Shown here in pieces: positions 9,251-18,042 of a stretch of 48,438 nt of DNA. The position numbers and the translations under genes were made by a program. Source of the stretch: Candidatus Thorarchaeota archaeon MP8T_1 (GTDB taxonomy: Archaea; Asgardarchaeota; Thorarchaeia; Thorarchaeales; Thorarchaeaceae); the NCBI GenBank assembly GCA_002825465.1, contig PJER01000019.1:1-48438 (forward strand), read 5' to 3'. Positions within the stretch are counted from its first letter, which is position 1. The number at the start of each line of letters is the position of its first letter. The notes under the pieces are model-generated. The model was given only the letters and a program-made list of their open reading frames with translations, was not told the origin of the DNA and did not search any database.

Positions 9251-10024
9251 ATGGAAGAGCGTATTCAGCAACAGTGGGAAGAGAATGCCGAAGCATTCAC
9301 AGATCTCATTGCAAGAGTTGGAACTCCACACCATAAAGCCATCCTCAATCCATGTGTAGAGAAACTATTGGGAGATGTCAAGGGTAAACACTTCCTTGAT
9401 GCTGGTTGTGGTGAAGGATATTTGGCTAGACATTACGCTAAGAAGGGAGCCAAAGTAATAGCCATAGATATATCTCCGCGCTTAATTGCTACTTCCAAGA
9501 ATATTACATCTAATGAGGAACTTGATATCGAATTTCGAGTTGAGGATGTCTGTGATATCAAGTCAATACAGAATGAGACCTTCGATATTGTATTATCAAA
9601 TCTAGTTCTATTGAACATCCCTTGTCTTGATGACGCAATGAGAGAATACTATCGTGTGCTAAAGAAAGGAGGCATTCTTGTGTTCTCAATTGTGCATCCA
9701 GCCTTCAATTTCTATGGACCAGGGTCATGGGAAATGGGAGACAAGGACCCAGAAACAAAGAGAAGAGAAGGACTATTCTTTAAGGTTGACAATTATTATG
9801 ACGAAAAAGAGTACACACATTATTGGAGAACAAGAAGTGGTGACAAGTTTCCTGCACCAATAAGCTTCTTCCATAGGACCTTAACTACATATCTAAATGC
9901 AATCAACTCCAACAATCTAACAGTAGTCGATTTCAAAGAGCCGCGACCAACTACAGATGATCAATTCTTTGACCGAGAGAGGAGAATTCCTTTCTTTGCG
10001 GTATTCAAAGTCAGAAAATCATGA
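9251..10024 (+). CDS. SAM-dependent methyltransferase (class I)
   Basis: The 257-residue protein has the class I methyltransferase motifs. Motif I, HFLDAGCGEGYLARHYAKKG (about residues 46-65), binds S-adenosylmethionine. An acidic AIDIS (about 71-75) ends strand 2. FDIVLSNLVLLNIP and LKKGGILVFSIVHPAF follow as motifs II-III. The family resembles UbiE/small-molecule methyltransferases, and the substrate is unknown. It leads a three-gene run with two OsmC-like genes, so a role in detoxifying thiol or electrophile compounds is a guess from context. Confidence 0.88.
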   Translation: MEERIQQQWEENAEAFTDLIARVGTPHHKAILNPCVEKLLGDVKGKHFLDAGCGEGYLARHYAKKGAKVIAIDISPRLIATSKNITSNEELDIEFRVEDVCDIKSIQNETFDIVLSNLVLLNIPCLDDAMREYYRVLKKGGILVFSIVHPAFNFYGPGSWEMGDKDPETKRREGLFFKVDNYYDEKEYTHYWRTRSGDKFPAPISFFHRTLTTYLNAINSNNLTVVDFKEPRPTTDDQFFDRERRIPFFAVFKVRKS

Positions 10025-10040
10025 TGGATGTAATGATAGA

Positions 10041-10472
10041 ATGAGCGATGAACCAAGATATTTTCCTGTGAAACTTGAATGGATAGGTGGAAAGAGTGGA
10101 AACCTCACTGTGGAAGGTAAGGCAGATATTAAGACTGGTGGCGCTTTAGGAGATCCTGGATTCAAATACCACTCGCCAGAAGATCTCTTTGTTGCCTCTG
10201 CAACAGTTTGTTACATGAATGGATTCGTGAATTTTTGTGAGAAGATGCGTATATCATTCAAATCATTTGAGTGCGATTCAGTTGGAAAATTAGAGAAGGT
10301 AGATAGGAGCTATGAGATAACACAGATAGAGATGAGAGCTAGAGTTGTCATCGACTCAGAAGACCTACGACAGAAGATTGATCGCGCTTTAGAACTTGCA
10401 GCCAAGTATTGTTTTGTCGGTAACAGTATGAAATGCCCAATTTCTCATAGCATTGAAGTCATAGTTCACTGA
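10041..10472 (+). CDS. OsmC/Ohr family protein, first copy
   Basis: This 143-residue OsmC-fold protein carries both family cysteines: one in the ASATVCYMNGF helix (about residue 57) and one in GNSMKCPISHS (near residue 133). OsmC/Ohr proteins reduce organic hydroperoxides through this Cys pair. It has an extra Cys (KYCFVG) eight residues before the second. The start at 10041 was chosen because the family fold begins there; the frame is open further upstream but overlaps the methyltransferase. It is a paralogue of the next gene, 59 bases away. Confidence 0.88.
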   Translation: MSDEPRYFPVKLEWIGGKSGNLTVEGKADIKTGGALGDPGFKYHSPEDLFVASATVCYMNGFVNFCEKMRISFKSFECDSVGKLEKVDRSYEITQIEMRARVVIDSEDLRQKIDRALELAAKYCFVGNSMKCPISHSIEVIVH

Positions 10473-10531
10473 ATTTTACAGACCCAAATACTTTTCCAAG
10501 AGCTTCACTTATGCTTGAAACAGTGATAGTG

Positions 10532-10966
10532 ATGAGTGACGATATGCATGAATATCAAGTAAAAGTAGATTGGACCCATGATCGTGTAGGAAACCTTACT
10601 GTTGAAGGAAAACCTACAATTCAGGTTTCAGCTCCACCCGAATTCGATGGTCCAGAAGGGATTATCTCTCCTGAAGATTTCTTTGTGGCCGCTGCGACCT
10701 CATGCTTCATGACTACGTTCATTACATTCACAAAGAAGATGAGATTTGAGTTCAAATCGTTCTCGTGTAATGGTCATGGAACACTTGAGAGAGTCGAGAA
10801 AGGATTTCAGTTCACTAAATTGCTTCTAAAGACGAAGGTAGAAGTCGAGTCAGAAGATTTAGTTTCCAAGGCTGAGAGAGCTTTGGAGTTAGCAGGAAAA
10901 TACTGTCTTGTTTCGAATAGTATGAAATGTACAACTGAGCATGAAAACGAAGTTGTTGTGAAATAA
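10532..10966 (+). CDS. OsmC/Ohr family protein, second copy
   Basis: The 144-residue OsmC-fold paralogue of the preceding gene shares the NLTVEGK, SPEDFFVAAAT and LAGKYCLVSNSMKC blocks. The paired cysteines are in ATSCFMTTF and SMKCTTEH. An ATG at 10511 could add seven residues, but I prefer 10532 by alignment with the first copy. A peroxide-reducing role is expected from the family; why two copies sit together is unknown. It is the last gene of the run and ends at a hairpin. Confidence 0.87.
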   Translation: MSDDMHEYQVKVDWTHDRVGNLTVEGKPTIQVSAPPEFDGPEGIISPEDFFVAAATSCFMTTFITFTKKMRFEFKSFSCNGHGTLERVEKGFQFTKLLLKTKVEVESEDLVSKAERALELAGKYCLVSNSMKCTTEHENEVVVK

Positions 10967-10974
10967 ATTAGGAT

Positions 10975-10993
10975 GGGCTGATTAATTCAGCCC
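10975..10993. terminator. Bidirectional hairpin between osmC-like gene and valS
   Basis: GGGCTGA (10975-10981) and TCAGCCC (10987-10993) form a perfect stem between the convergent stops at 10966 and 10996. Confidence 0.5.
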
Positions 10994-10995
10994 AA

Positions 10996-13461
10996 TCATT
11001 CAATTTCTTCTGCAGGGGGAAGAATATAGATTACACCCTCATATTCGGGCATTTTCACCTCTATGAAGTTGTCATCTTTTGGCTTACCAAAACTAATCTT
11101 TTCAATGCCATGCATTGCCTGAAGGTCCTTTACCCATTCCTTCAAATCTTCTGACACATATGCTTCAGAAAGACCCTGTCTTAATGAAATGCCATTCTCA
11201 CGTTTGAATTTCCAAAACGCAGAGTTTGTCTGGACCAGAAGCTCAGTGTGCTCTGTAAGCGGTGATTTTCTCTCTTTTCTGACCTCAGGATAGTCATGTC
11301 CGTGAACACCCTTCTTGTCATAGAGCTCACGATAGATTCTATCTGTGATGAATGGAGTTATCGGAGCTAAAGCACGTGTTATAATCTTCAGAACCTCATG
11401 AAGTGTATACCATGCAGACTCGGTTTCAGATTTGGAGAACATATTGTCTGTATTGAATGCGCGACCTTTGATCATCTCCATAATATGGTCTGCAAAGAGG
11501 TTCCAGGTAAATCCACGAATCTCAATTGCAGGTTTGTGGAAGTCTAGCTGATCACATTCAGGAATGATTCTTTCAACCATAGCATTTGCTTCAGCCAAAA
11601 TCCATTGATCTACAGGAGTCAGTTTCTTGAAGGGAATTTCCTTGGGTATTGGAAATATGGAAATGAATCTAGCGATATTCCAGAGCTTCGTCATGAATTT
11701 AGAAACTCCTGCGAGTCGGTCTTCTGAGAAGCGAACATCGCTTCCAAGACCAGCCTCAAAAGCTCCGTATATACGCATTGCATCAGCTCCATACTTCTCT
11801 ACAAAAGGCATTGGAGGAGGTGAGTTTCCCTTTGACTTACTCATTGCCTCACCATTTTCATCCACTACATGACCAGATACCCATACTTCCTTGAAGGCTG
11901 GTTTTCCGGTCAATTGTAATGTCCGTAACAAGGAATAGTAAAGCCAAGTCCTCACAATGTCCTTTCCTTGGGGTCTCATTACATTCCCAAATCCTTTCTT
12001 GAAGAGCTTGTCATTACGCATATACCCAATTGCTTGAAGGCCACTAATGGATGAGTCCATCCAAGTATCGAATGTCCTCTCTTCACCCTTGAATCCGTCT
12101 TCTGCACCACATTTTGAACATTTGGTAAATGGTGGATCTTCTCTCCAAGGTTGGTAGTATTTTGGTACCTCAGTCAATTCAGGAACAAGTCCAGCTCCAC
12201 ATGATTTACAGTACCAGACTGGAATCTCAGTTCCATAGTAACGACGTCTACTGACAGGCCAGTCTACCGATACTCTGTTGAGCCAATCGATAAGTATCTG
12301 CTTGTGAAATGATGGAAAGAACGTAGTTTCTTTTGTTATCTTATGTAGTTCATCGATGAATTCCACCTGCTTCACGTAGAATTCATCCATTGCGATGAAT
12401 TCGATAGGAGTATGACTTCGCCAACAGAGAGGTACTCTTTGCATGGATTGGTCTTGTTTGAAAAGAATTTTCTGTTCTCTGAGTTCATTCACAATAGCTT
12501 TTCGGGCATCTGCAATTTTCATTCCAGTGAATTTGCCTGCGGCTTCGAGCATTTTCCCGTTTGGTCCCACAGCTGCAATCGGTGTAAGTCCATGGTCTCT
12601 GAATGCAACAACATCCGCCTGATCACCATAACTACAGACCATAAGAGCTCCAGAACCGAATTCCATCTGAGCGGTAGGACTAGCAATGATTGGTACTTCA
12701 AGATTGAATATTGGAACCTTTGCCGTCTTTTCATGATATTTTGTATACCGTTCATCATCAGGATGAACAAAGACAGCACCACATGCACAGAGAAGTTCAG
12801 GACGAGTAGTAGCAATCTCAATTGGCTCTAAACCATCTACTTCGAAGTGAAGATAGTTGAGAGTTGTGGGGCGTTCTGAGTATTCTACTTCTGCATCAGC
12901 AATAGTTGTACCACAATCAAAACACCAGTTATTTGGTCGAGCGTCTGAATAGACTAATCCCTGATTCCAGATTGTAATGAAGCTAGCCTGCGTTATTGCA
13001 CGATATCTTGGACTATCTGTACGATAACTTCCTTCATCTTCATAGGTATTGAAAGCAATCCCTAAGCGTTTGAATCCACCAATTGCAATCTTTTCATCTT
13101 CATCAAGACGTTTCTTACATAATTTCAGAAACTCCGCTCGTGGAGTTTCATGCATATGGATATTGAGATCTTTCTCAACTCTGGTTTCTACTGGAAGCCC
13201 ATTACGATCTATTCCTAGAGGAAAATTGACCTCTAATCCTCTCATACGTTTATACCGTGCAATAGTATCAATCTGGGTATAATGAGTCACTTGCCCAACA
13301 TGCATTGGTCCCGACAGATATGGTGGTGGAGTATCTACAGTATAGATTACTTTACCAGAGTCCATATTGAATTTGTATGTGTCCTCATTTTTCCAAGTTT
13401 CAAGTAATTCAGCCTCTGCTTCAGGCTTCCAACGTTTAGATGTAATTTTTGGCTTCGACAA
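10996..13461 (-). CDS. valS: Valyl-tRNA synthetase
   Basis: This class I synthetase charges tRNA-Val. It has 821 residues, the usual archaeal length. It shows the HIGH-type PPYLSGPMHVGQ (about residues 48-59), the connective editing domain with IATTRPELLCACGAVFVHPDD, and GTEIPVWYCKSCG with a second CSKCG zinc pair. It also has TFDTWMDSSIS and the KMSKS-type AMSKSKGN. The TFDTWMDSSIS version separates archaeal ValRS from IleRS and LeuRS. I place the start at a TTG (13461) because AAGGAGA lies nine bases upstream; the frame is open to 13488 through further TTGs. Confidence 0.96.
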   Translation of the reverse strand: MSKPKITSKRWKPEAEAELLETWKNEDTYKFNMDSGKVIYTVDTPPPYLSGPMHVGQVTHYTQIDTIARYKRMRGLEVNFPLGIDRNGLPVETRVEKDLNIHMHETPRAEFLKLCKKRLDEDEKIAIGGFKRLGIAFNTYEDEGSYRTDSPRYRAITQASFITIWNQGLVYSDARPNNWCFDCGTTIADAEVEYSERPTTLNYLHFEVDGLEPIEIATTRPELLCACGAVFVHPDDERYTKYHEKTAKVPIFNLEVPIIASPTAQMEFGSGALMVCSYGDQADVVAFRDHGLTPIAAVGPNGKMLEAAGKFTGMKIADARKAIVNELREQKILFKQDQSMQRVPLCWRSHTPIEFIAMDEFYVKQVEFIDELHKITKETTFFPSFHKQILIDWLNRVSVDWPVSRRRYYGTEIPVWYCKSCGAGLVPELTEVPKYYQPWREDPPFTKCSKCGAEDGFKGEERTFDTWMDSSISGLQAIGYMRNDKLFKKGFGNVMRPQGKDIVRTWLYYSLLRTLQLTGKPAFKEVWVSGHVVDENGEAMSKSKGNSPPPMPFVEKYGADAMRIYGAFEAGLGSDVRFSEDRLAGVSKFMTKLWNIARFISIFPIPKEIPFKKLTPVDQWILAEANAMVERIIPECDQLDFHKPAIEIRGFTWNLFADHIMEMIKGRAFNTDNMFSKSETESAWYTLHEVLKIITRALAPITPFITDRIYRELYDKKGVHGHDYPEVRKERKSPLTEHTELLVQTNSAFWKFKRENGISLRQGLSEAYVSEDLKEWVKDLQAMHGIEKISFGKPKDDNFIEVKMPEYEGVIYILPPAEEIE

Positions 13462-13732
13462 AAGGATCAGTCTCCTTGATGTCAACAAGGGTCGGCACTT
13501 ACTGGCCGCTCAACCTCATTGTTTGTGTTTGACCTAAAAGAGCTTTGGTCTATTCCGATTAGCTATTGGTCAAGAAATTTTGCCCATGCAAGTGAAGCTG
13601 AATCATTTGGCGCGTGATAAGATGCAATCCACGTCATTTTCTATTCGAAATTTCGGCAAACTGGTCCATTCAAGAAAGCTTCTTTAAGAATGAATTAGAC
13701 CAGAACATGCTAAGCATCTAAGAGGACTCCAT

Positions 13733-14422
13733 ATGAGAGCAGTGTTGAAAATTGGAGGATCACTCCTATACGATAAGGAAGGAAAAATCCTCATCGATAG
13801 GTTGAGAGAGTACGCTGCTTCTATCAAGTCCTTGGTAAAGGGTGGGCAATCATTAGTTATTGTTGTAGGCGGTGGAATCCCAGCTAGAGTCTTCATTTCT
13901 GCTGCTAGAGAATTAGGAGCAAGCGAAGCACAATGTGATTGGTTAGGGATAAAACTAGCAAGAAATAACGCAGAATTGCTCTGTGCAGCTCTTGGCGATG
14001 TAGCGTACCCAAAGATTGTCGAAACTCTAGATGAATTAGAGGTTGCAGTCAAAATTGGGAAAGTAGTATTAATGGGCGGTCTGGTTCCAGGACAGTCTAC
14101 TAATGCAGTGGCTGCCGTTGCTGCAGAATCTATCAAAGCAGAGATGTTATTCAATGCAACAAATGTAAATGGCGTCTATGACAGAGATCCAAAAGAAGCA
14201 GACGCATCCCGCTATGATACAATTACAATCAGTGAGTTGAAAAAAGTACTCGCTGAAAGTGGTACCAGAGCTGGAGAGTACAAATTGTTCGACCCTGTAG
14301 CTATTAGAGTTGTAGAACGTTCAAAGATACCAACAGTCATTTTTGATGGTCGCAATCCTGAGAACTTGGCTGCAGTCTTTCGAGACTCCAAGATTGGTAC
14401 CCTAATCGTTCATGATGAATGA
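13733..14422 (+). CDS. pyrH: Uridylate kinase (UMP kinase)
   Basis: The 229-residue amino-acid-kinase-fold enzyme phosphorylates UMP to UDP with ATP in pyrimidine synthesis. It is of the short archaeal type. The N-terminal KIGGSLL, the glycine loop VVGGGIPAR, the nucleotide segment TNVNGVYDRDPKEADAS and the DPVAIRVVERSKIPTVIFDG end are as expected. GAGG about ten bases before the ATG supports the start. The stop is 12 bases before the next gene's TTG, so the two probably form an operon. Confidence 0.93.
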   Translation: MRAVLKIGGSLLYDKEGKILIDRLREYAASIKSLVKGGQSLVIVVGGGIPARVFISAARELGASEAQCDWLGIKLARNNAELLCAALGDVAYPKIVETLDELEVAVKIGKVVLMGGLVPGQSTNAVAAVAAESIKAEMLFNATNVNGVYDRDPKEADASRYDTITISELKKVLAESGTRAGEYKLFDPVAIRVVERSKIPTVIFDGRNPENLAAVFRDSKIGTLIVHDE

Positions 14423-14434
14423 GGTGAAATCAAA

Positions 14435-14719
14435 TTGAAGAAACTACTTGAGAAAGTATTCGCTTCCCGAGCTCAGACACGTGTAGTCCAACACTTTTTG
14501 GATCGACCAAAGGACTTCTTCAATCTGAGTAGAGTGGCAAAGGAAACTGGGTTAGCTCATTCTACAATTCATCGTGTCATGCAACCTCTTGTGGATATGG
14601 GAATTGTGAAGGAGATCAAAGTTGGGCAGCAGATTCGACTTTTTATTCTTGAAAATGAGGACCCAAAGTCCAAGATTATCGCTGAATTTTATGAGAATAT
14701 GAAACCTTACCTTGAATAA
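14435..14719 (+). CDS. Winged-helix DNA-binding protein
   Basis: This 94-residue protein has an MarR/TrmB-like winged helix: residues of about 10-25 (ASRAQTRVVQHFLDRP), then helix-turn-helix FNLSRVAKETGLAHSTIHRVMQPLVDMGIV and a wing KVGQQIRLFILENE. The start is TTG at 14435, placed by GAGGTG at 14421-14426, which overlaps the pyrH stop. The target is unknown. Coupling to pyrH may be only positional. Confidence 0.82.
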   Translation: MKKLLEKVFASRAQTRVVQHFLDRPKDFFNLSRVAKETGLAHSTIHRVMQPLVDMGIVKEIKVGQQIRLFILENEDPKSKIIAEFYENMKPYLE

Positions 14720-14802
14720 GAATAGATGCCTGTCTATACATTTCCTATAACAATCATTTTATATTTTGAAAAAAGAAAGTTAGAGTATAGAAGGCGAATA
14801 AG

Positions 14803-14919
14803 ACGCAAATTGTCAACGGAATTCTTGAAGCAGGAGCAGGAATCATAGAAATTAGTTTCTTCTTTTTTATGACTATACTCCTCTGGCGATATCTTTCAAG
14901 GGACGAATATCATCACTAA
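14803..14919 (+). CDS. Possible 38-residue membrane peptide with ACG start
   Basis: This frame is missed by ORF callers because it has no ATG, GTG or TTG before its membrane segment. Read from an in-frame ACG it gives 38 residues: a short amphipathic start, IIEISFFFFMTILLW as one transmembrane helix, and a charged tail RYLSRDEYHH. An upstream in-frame TAG at about 14788-14790 bounds it. The stop sits in the loop of a strong terminator, and a TATA-like TTTATATTTT lies near 14758. An internal ATG at 14869 would give only 16 residues. The Shine-Dalgarno match is weak (AAGGCG). Confidence 0.3.
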   Translation, partial: TQIVNGILEAGAGIIEISFFFFMTILLWRYLSRDEYHH

Positions 14920-14940
14920 ATGTGATGATTCTTTTTTTTT
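14909..14940 (+). terminator. Strong intrinsic terminator
   Basis: ATCATCAC (14909-14916) and GTGATGAT (14922-14929) form an eight-pair stem with a five-base loop, followed by a near-pure T-run (14930-14940). Its strand and position show that a plus-strand transcript ends here. It lies 190 bases after the winged-helix stop and directly at the end of the small ORF at 14803-14919. Confidence 0.75.
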
Positions 14941-15025
14941 ATTTCATCTCACGAAACCTTTAGGTGAATTGCATCTGTTTTAGTTTTTAGATTCTCCTAG
15001 ATTACATGGAGATTGTTCCAAAAGT

Positions 15026-15033
15026 GCTAAATA
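15026..15033 (+). promoter_or_regulatory. TATA box of tRNA-Leu
   Basis: GCTAAATA is centred about 31 bases before the tRNA 5' end. Between the terminator (to 14940) and this box I see nothing else in the 14720-15061 stretch. Confidence 0.45.
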
Positions 15034-15061
15034 CCAACTGACATCACTTGAGCACTGACAT

Positions 15062-15179
15062 GCCGAGGTAGCCAAGTGGTCAACGGCGGTGGACTCAAGA
15101 TCGCAAAGCCAATGGCTTACTCCGCTGGGAAATCCACTCTTGTAGGAGTTCGCGAGTTCGAATCTCGTCCTCGGCACCA
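15062..15179 (+). tRNA. tRNA-Leu(CAA) with intron and encoded CCA
   Basis: This is a type II leucine tRNA. The acceptor GCCGAGG/CCTCGGC, D-arm GCC...GGC, T-arm GCGAG/CTCGT and a long variable arm (about 15138-15151) are all present. The anticodon is CAA (15096-15098). A 32-base intron (15100-15131) interrupts the anticodon loop between positions 37 and 38, the canonical archaeal site; removing it restores the stem GTGGA/TCCAC with loop CTCAAGA. The 3' CCA is encoded (15177-15179). A minus-strand ORF over this gene is spurious. Confidence 0.95.
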
Positions 15180-15181
15180 TT

Positions 15182-16897
15182 CTATTTCTTCAATAGACTC
15201 AGCATTTTCTTCAGAGGATAGGTATTGATAACATCCTCTTTTTCTAACCACCCACGCCGCGCTTCATAGATACCAAATTGCATGTTATCAAGCTCAGGGA
15301 TAGCGTGTGCATCTGTATTCACTGAGATTTTTAATCCAGCACGGTTTGCAGCCCTGAGATTGCCAGCATTCAGATCAAGCCGTTTTGGATGCGCATTGAG
15401 TTCCATCACTATATTGTGTTTTGCTGCGGTCTCAAATACAGCGTCTAGGTCAATTTCGAATTCTTTCCGCTTTGAAATAAGTCGTCCAGTAGGATGACCG
15501 AGAATGTGCACGTGGTTATTCTCAAGTGCATGACATACCCGAGCAGTCATCGTCATACGGTCCTCTTTCATGCGACTATGAACAGATATTGTTACAACAT
15601 CAAGCTGGGCAAGAACATCATCAAGAATATCTAATTCACCTTTTCCAAGAATATCAACCTCAGCACCTTTGAGAATCTTCATCTTCCACTTACCAGATGC
15701 ATTCAAATCATCAATCTCTTCAATGCGCTTCAGAAGTCGTTCTTCATCAAGTCCATTTGCGATGGTCAGACTCTGTGTGTGATCGGATACGCAATAGTAC
15801 TCGTAGCCCTTCTCCTGAGCTGCATTAAGCATCTCTTCAAATGTATTTCTTCCATCAGACTGGTCAGTATGGCTGTGAAGGTCTCCTCTTATGTCATCAA
15901 GTTCAATTAATTCCGGCAATTCTCCTTTCTGAGCAGCCTCAATCTCTCCAGAGTCCTCACGTAATTCAGGTTCTATCAGTGGTAAATCCAGGGCTTTGTA
16001 GATTCCAACCTCATCTTCACCAGCGACCTTCTCATCATCCTTGAAGAGACCATATTCGTTGAGGACCAGACCTTTCTTTTTGGCAATAGAACGTAGGTGG
16101 ACATTGTGGTCAACACTTCCGGTGAAGTATTGCAGACCAGCTCCAAAACTATCTGCAGGCAATACACGAAGGTCAACTTGAAGACCACCTGTCAATCGTA
16201 CCGAGGATTTTGTATCGCCATGGGCCGTGATGCTAGAAACATCATGATGGCTAACAAAAGTATCCATAACAAGTTTGGAATCAGATGCGTCAACAAGGAT
16301 ATCTAGGTCTCCGATGGTCTCTCTTCGACGACGAGCAGAACCTGCGAGTTCTAATCTTCTGACTCCACGTATTTTCTCTAATTCGGTTTTGATTCCACTC
16401 GCAATTTCAAGTGCTTCAGCAAGAAGTGTTCTATCCAAACCAGTCTTAACAAGACCAATACCCGAGAGTATCTGCTCTTCTGTTTTCTTTCCAAGACCGG
16501 GTAATCCTGAGAGCTTTCCTTCAAGAGCCGCTCGTTCGAGTCCCTCGAGATCCGTGATTCCTAGTTTCTCATAGACTAATTGGATTGTCTTTGGACCTAC
16601 TCCAGGAATTGCATCTAGTTCCAGCACTTTTACTGGAACACGTGTTCTAAGTTCCTTGAGAAGTGGTACTTCACCAGTTTCAAGATAATCATTAATGACC
16701 TCTGCCAATCCTTTTCCAATGCCTGGAATCGTAGTCAATTCACCGCGTTCTTTGACTGAAGTGATATCTTCTCCAAGAGAAGTGATAGACCGAACACCTC
16801 TGAGATATGCTAGAAACTTGAATTTGTCCTTCCCTTCTACCTGTAATAAGAGACCAATCTCTTTCAGAACTGTAGCGACCTCAGAATTCCTTGTCAT
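15182..16897 (-). CDS. DNA polymerase X family protein with PHP domain
   Basis: This 571-residue PolX has N-terminal helix-hairpin-helix segments (IPGIGKGLAEVI about residues 57-68 and IPGVGPK about 97-103). The nucleotidyltransferase core has GSARRRRETIGDLDIL at 186-201 with catalytic D197 and D199. The C-terminal PHP domain begins GDLHSHTDQSDG (338-349) and continues with SDHTQS, GAEVDI, VHSRM, GHPTGR, NAHPKR and TDAH, a complete metal-binding set. PolX proteins fill gaps in base-excision repair, and the PHP domain supplies 3'-5' exonuclease or phosphodiesterase activity. The start is the ATG at 16897, ten bases after GGAGGAG, which also ends the upstream gene; a 16942 start would overlap that gene. 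Confidence 0.95.
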   Translation of the reverse strand: MTRNSEVATVLKEIGLLLQVEGKDKFKFLAYLRGVRSITSLGEDITSVKERGELTTIPGIGKGLAEVINDYLETGEVPLLKELRTRVPVKVLELDAIPGVGPKTIQLVYEKLGITDLEGLERAALEGKLSGLPGLGKKTEEQILSGIGLVKTGLDRTLLAEALEIASGIKTELEKIRGVRRLELAGSARRRRETIGDLDILVDASDSKLVMDTFVSHHDVSSITAHGDTKSSVRLTGGLQVDLRVLPADSFGAGLQYFTGSVDHNVHLRSIAKKKGLVLNEYGLFKDDEKVAGEDEVGIYKALDLPLIEPELREDSGEIEAAQKGELPELIELDDIRGDLHSHTDQSDGRNTFEEMLNAAQEKGYEYYCVSDHTQSLTIANGLDEERLLKRIEEIDDLNASGKWKMKILKGAEVDILGKGELDILDDVLAQLDVVTISVHSRMKEDRMTMTARVCHALENNHVHILGHPTGRLISKRKEFEIDLDAVFETAAKHNIVMELNAHPKRLDLNAGNLRAANRAGLKISVNTDAHAIPELDNMQFGIYEARRGWLEKEDVINTYPLKKMLSLLKK

Positions 16898-16904
16898 GGA
16901 ATGC

Positions 16905-17927
16905 TTACTCCTCCTCGTAGGGATCGATACTTCGAACTGCATCTCTAATTGCTATCAAATTTTCAGGCGGTGTATCAACAGTAACAACACATCCAGGAGC
17001 TACAATGAGCCGTTTGAGCCCTGCTTCTTCAACAGCCTTCATGACTTGGTTCTTTGCATCATCAGGAGTACCTGCCCGTAAGATTCCATTATGATCAATT
17101 CCACCAAGTACTGCAACACGAGACTGTTTCTTCCCTTCTGCTAAAGATAAAGCGGAGCTTTGGTCTTCCCAATTGACTCCATTTACACCAGGAGTATGAG
17201 ATATTGTCTTGAACCTGATTTCCTCATTTTCCTCTCGAGCATGGAGATGCATAATGATAAACTTTGATTTTCTATGCAGGCGAGATATTAATTTCAAATC
17301 AAAAGGATAGATGTAATTCTTGTAGTATTCATCAGAGATGGAAGAATATGTAGAGTGTTGAGAGGCAATGAAGAGCCCGTCTGCTCCAGCTTCAAGTGTT
17401 GCTCGTGCAAAATCAATCATGACATCAGTAATTAGATCAAGTGCACTATCTACAATCTCTGGACTTTCATCAAGAAATTTTACAAGTTCACGTCCGCATA
17501 GCCTATCTGCAACCATTGGAGCGTCGAATATAGTTGCCATAGTGGGAACTTTTTCATGAGCGTATTCTTTGATGAGTTCTACGGCGCGAATCTGGTTGCC
17601 AAATTCTCCCGCATTTACATCAACAGGTTCCAATACTTCCCATCCTGAGATATCATGTATAGGAAATGATGTTGTAGAGGTGGAACCTGTAATTGCACCA
17701 TCATATTCAGCTGTGCAACCAAAATCTATGCAGGGATAATGACCAAAGAATGATATTTTGAGTAGGTCATGGTCTAACTTCTTATGAAATTCAATCTCAG
17801 CTTCTGCAAGACCCTCAGGTTTTCTATCTAATTCTGGGTGGTGTTTCCAAAGAGAGATAGGGATTCTTTCCTGAAGATTTCCTAGGAAGGTCTCTTTTAG
17901 TAAATCAAATTTATTCATGATATCCAT
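16905..17927 (-). CDS. Uroporphyrinogen decarboxylase (URO-D) family protein
   Basis: The 340-residue URO-D-fold TIM barrel has an FDAPMVADRLCG strand, ATLEAGADGLFIASQHSTYS, FKTISHTPGVNGVNWEDQSS, VLGGIDHNGIL and VAPGCVVTVDTPPENLIAIRDAV. The family includes heme HemE and also MtaA/MtbA-like methyltransferases. No other heme gene is nearby, and the His of IMHLHARE could be a metal ligand as in the methyltransferase branch, so I do not call it hemE. The start may be 17927 or 17918; no Shine-Dalgarno site decides. It forms an operon with polX, seven bases apart. Confidence 0.82.
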   Translation of the reverse strand: MDIMNKFDLLKETFLGNLQERIPISLWKHHPELDRKPEGLAEAEIEFHKKLDHDLLKISFFGHYPCIDFGCTAEYDGAITGSTSTTSFPIHDISGWEVLEPVDVNAGEFGNQIRAVELIKEYAHEKVPTMATIFDAPMVADRLCGRELVKFLDESPEIVDSALDLITDVMIDFARATLEAGADGLFIASQHSTYSSISDEYYKNYIYPFDLKLISRLHRKSKFIIMHLHAREENEEIRFKTISHTPGVNGVNWEDQSSALSLAEGKKQSRVAVLGGIDHNGILRAGTPDDAKNQVMKAVEEAGLKRLIVAPGCVVTVDTPPENLIAIRDAVRSIDPYEEE

Positions 17928-18042
17928 TGATTGGAAGGAGTGATAATGAGCCTTTCGAACCAGCAATATGGTATATCGCCAGCAGACATAAGAGTAACAT
18001 TATGCCAATTACCTTTGGCGAACCCGAAATGGAGGAACACAG

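Noticed and set aside
12412..12831. 139-codon plus-strand ORF
   Set aside because: It is a shadow of valS, with a biased composition typical of an antisense frame.
14803..14919. Riboswitch or attenuator for a downstream gene
   Set aside because: The next feature is tRNA-Leu with its own TATA box beyond the terminator; nothing downstream would be controlled.
14980..15180. 66-codon minus-strand ORF
   Set aside because: It is the reverse complement of the tRNA-Leu gene and its promoter.
16905..17927. Heme biosynthesis gene hemE
   Set aside because: The URO-D family also contains methyltransferases; no heme gene is nearby and the sequence does not decide.
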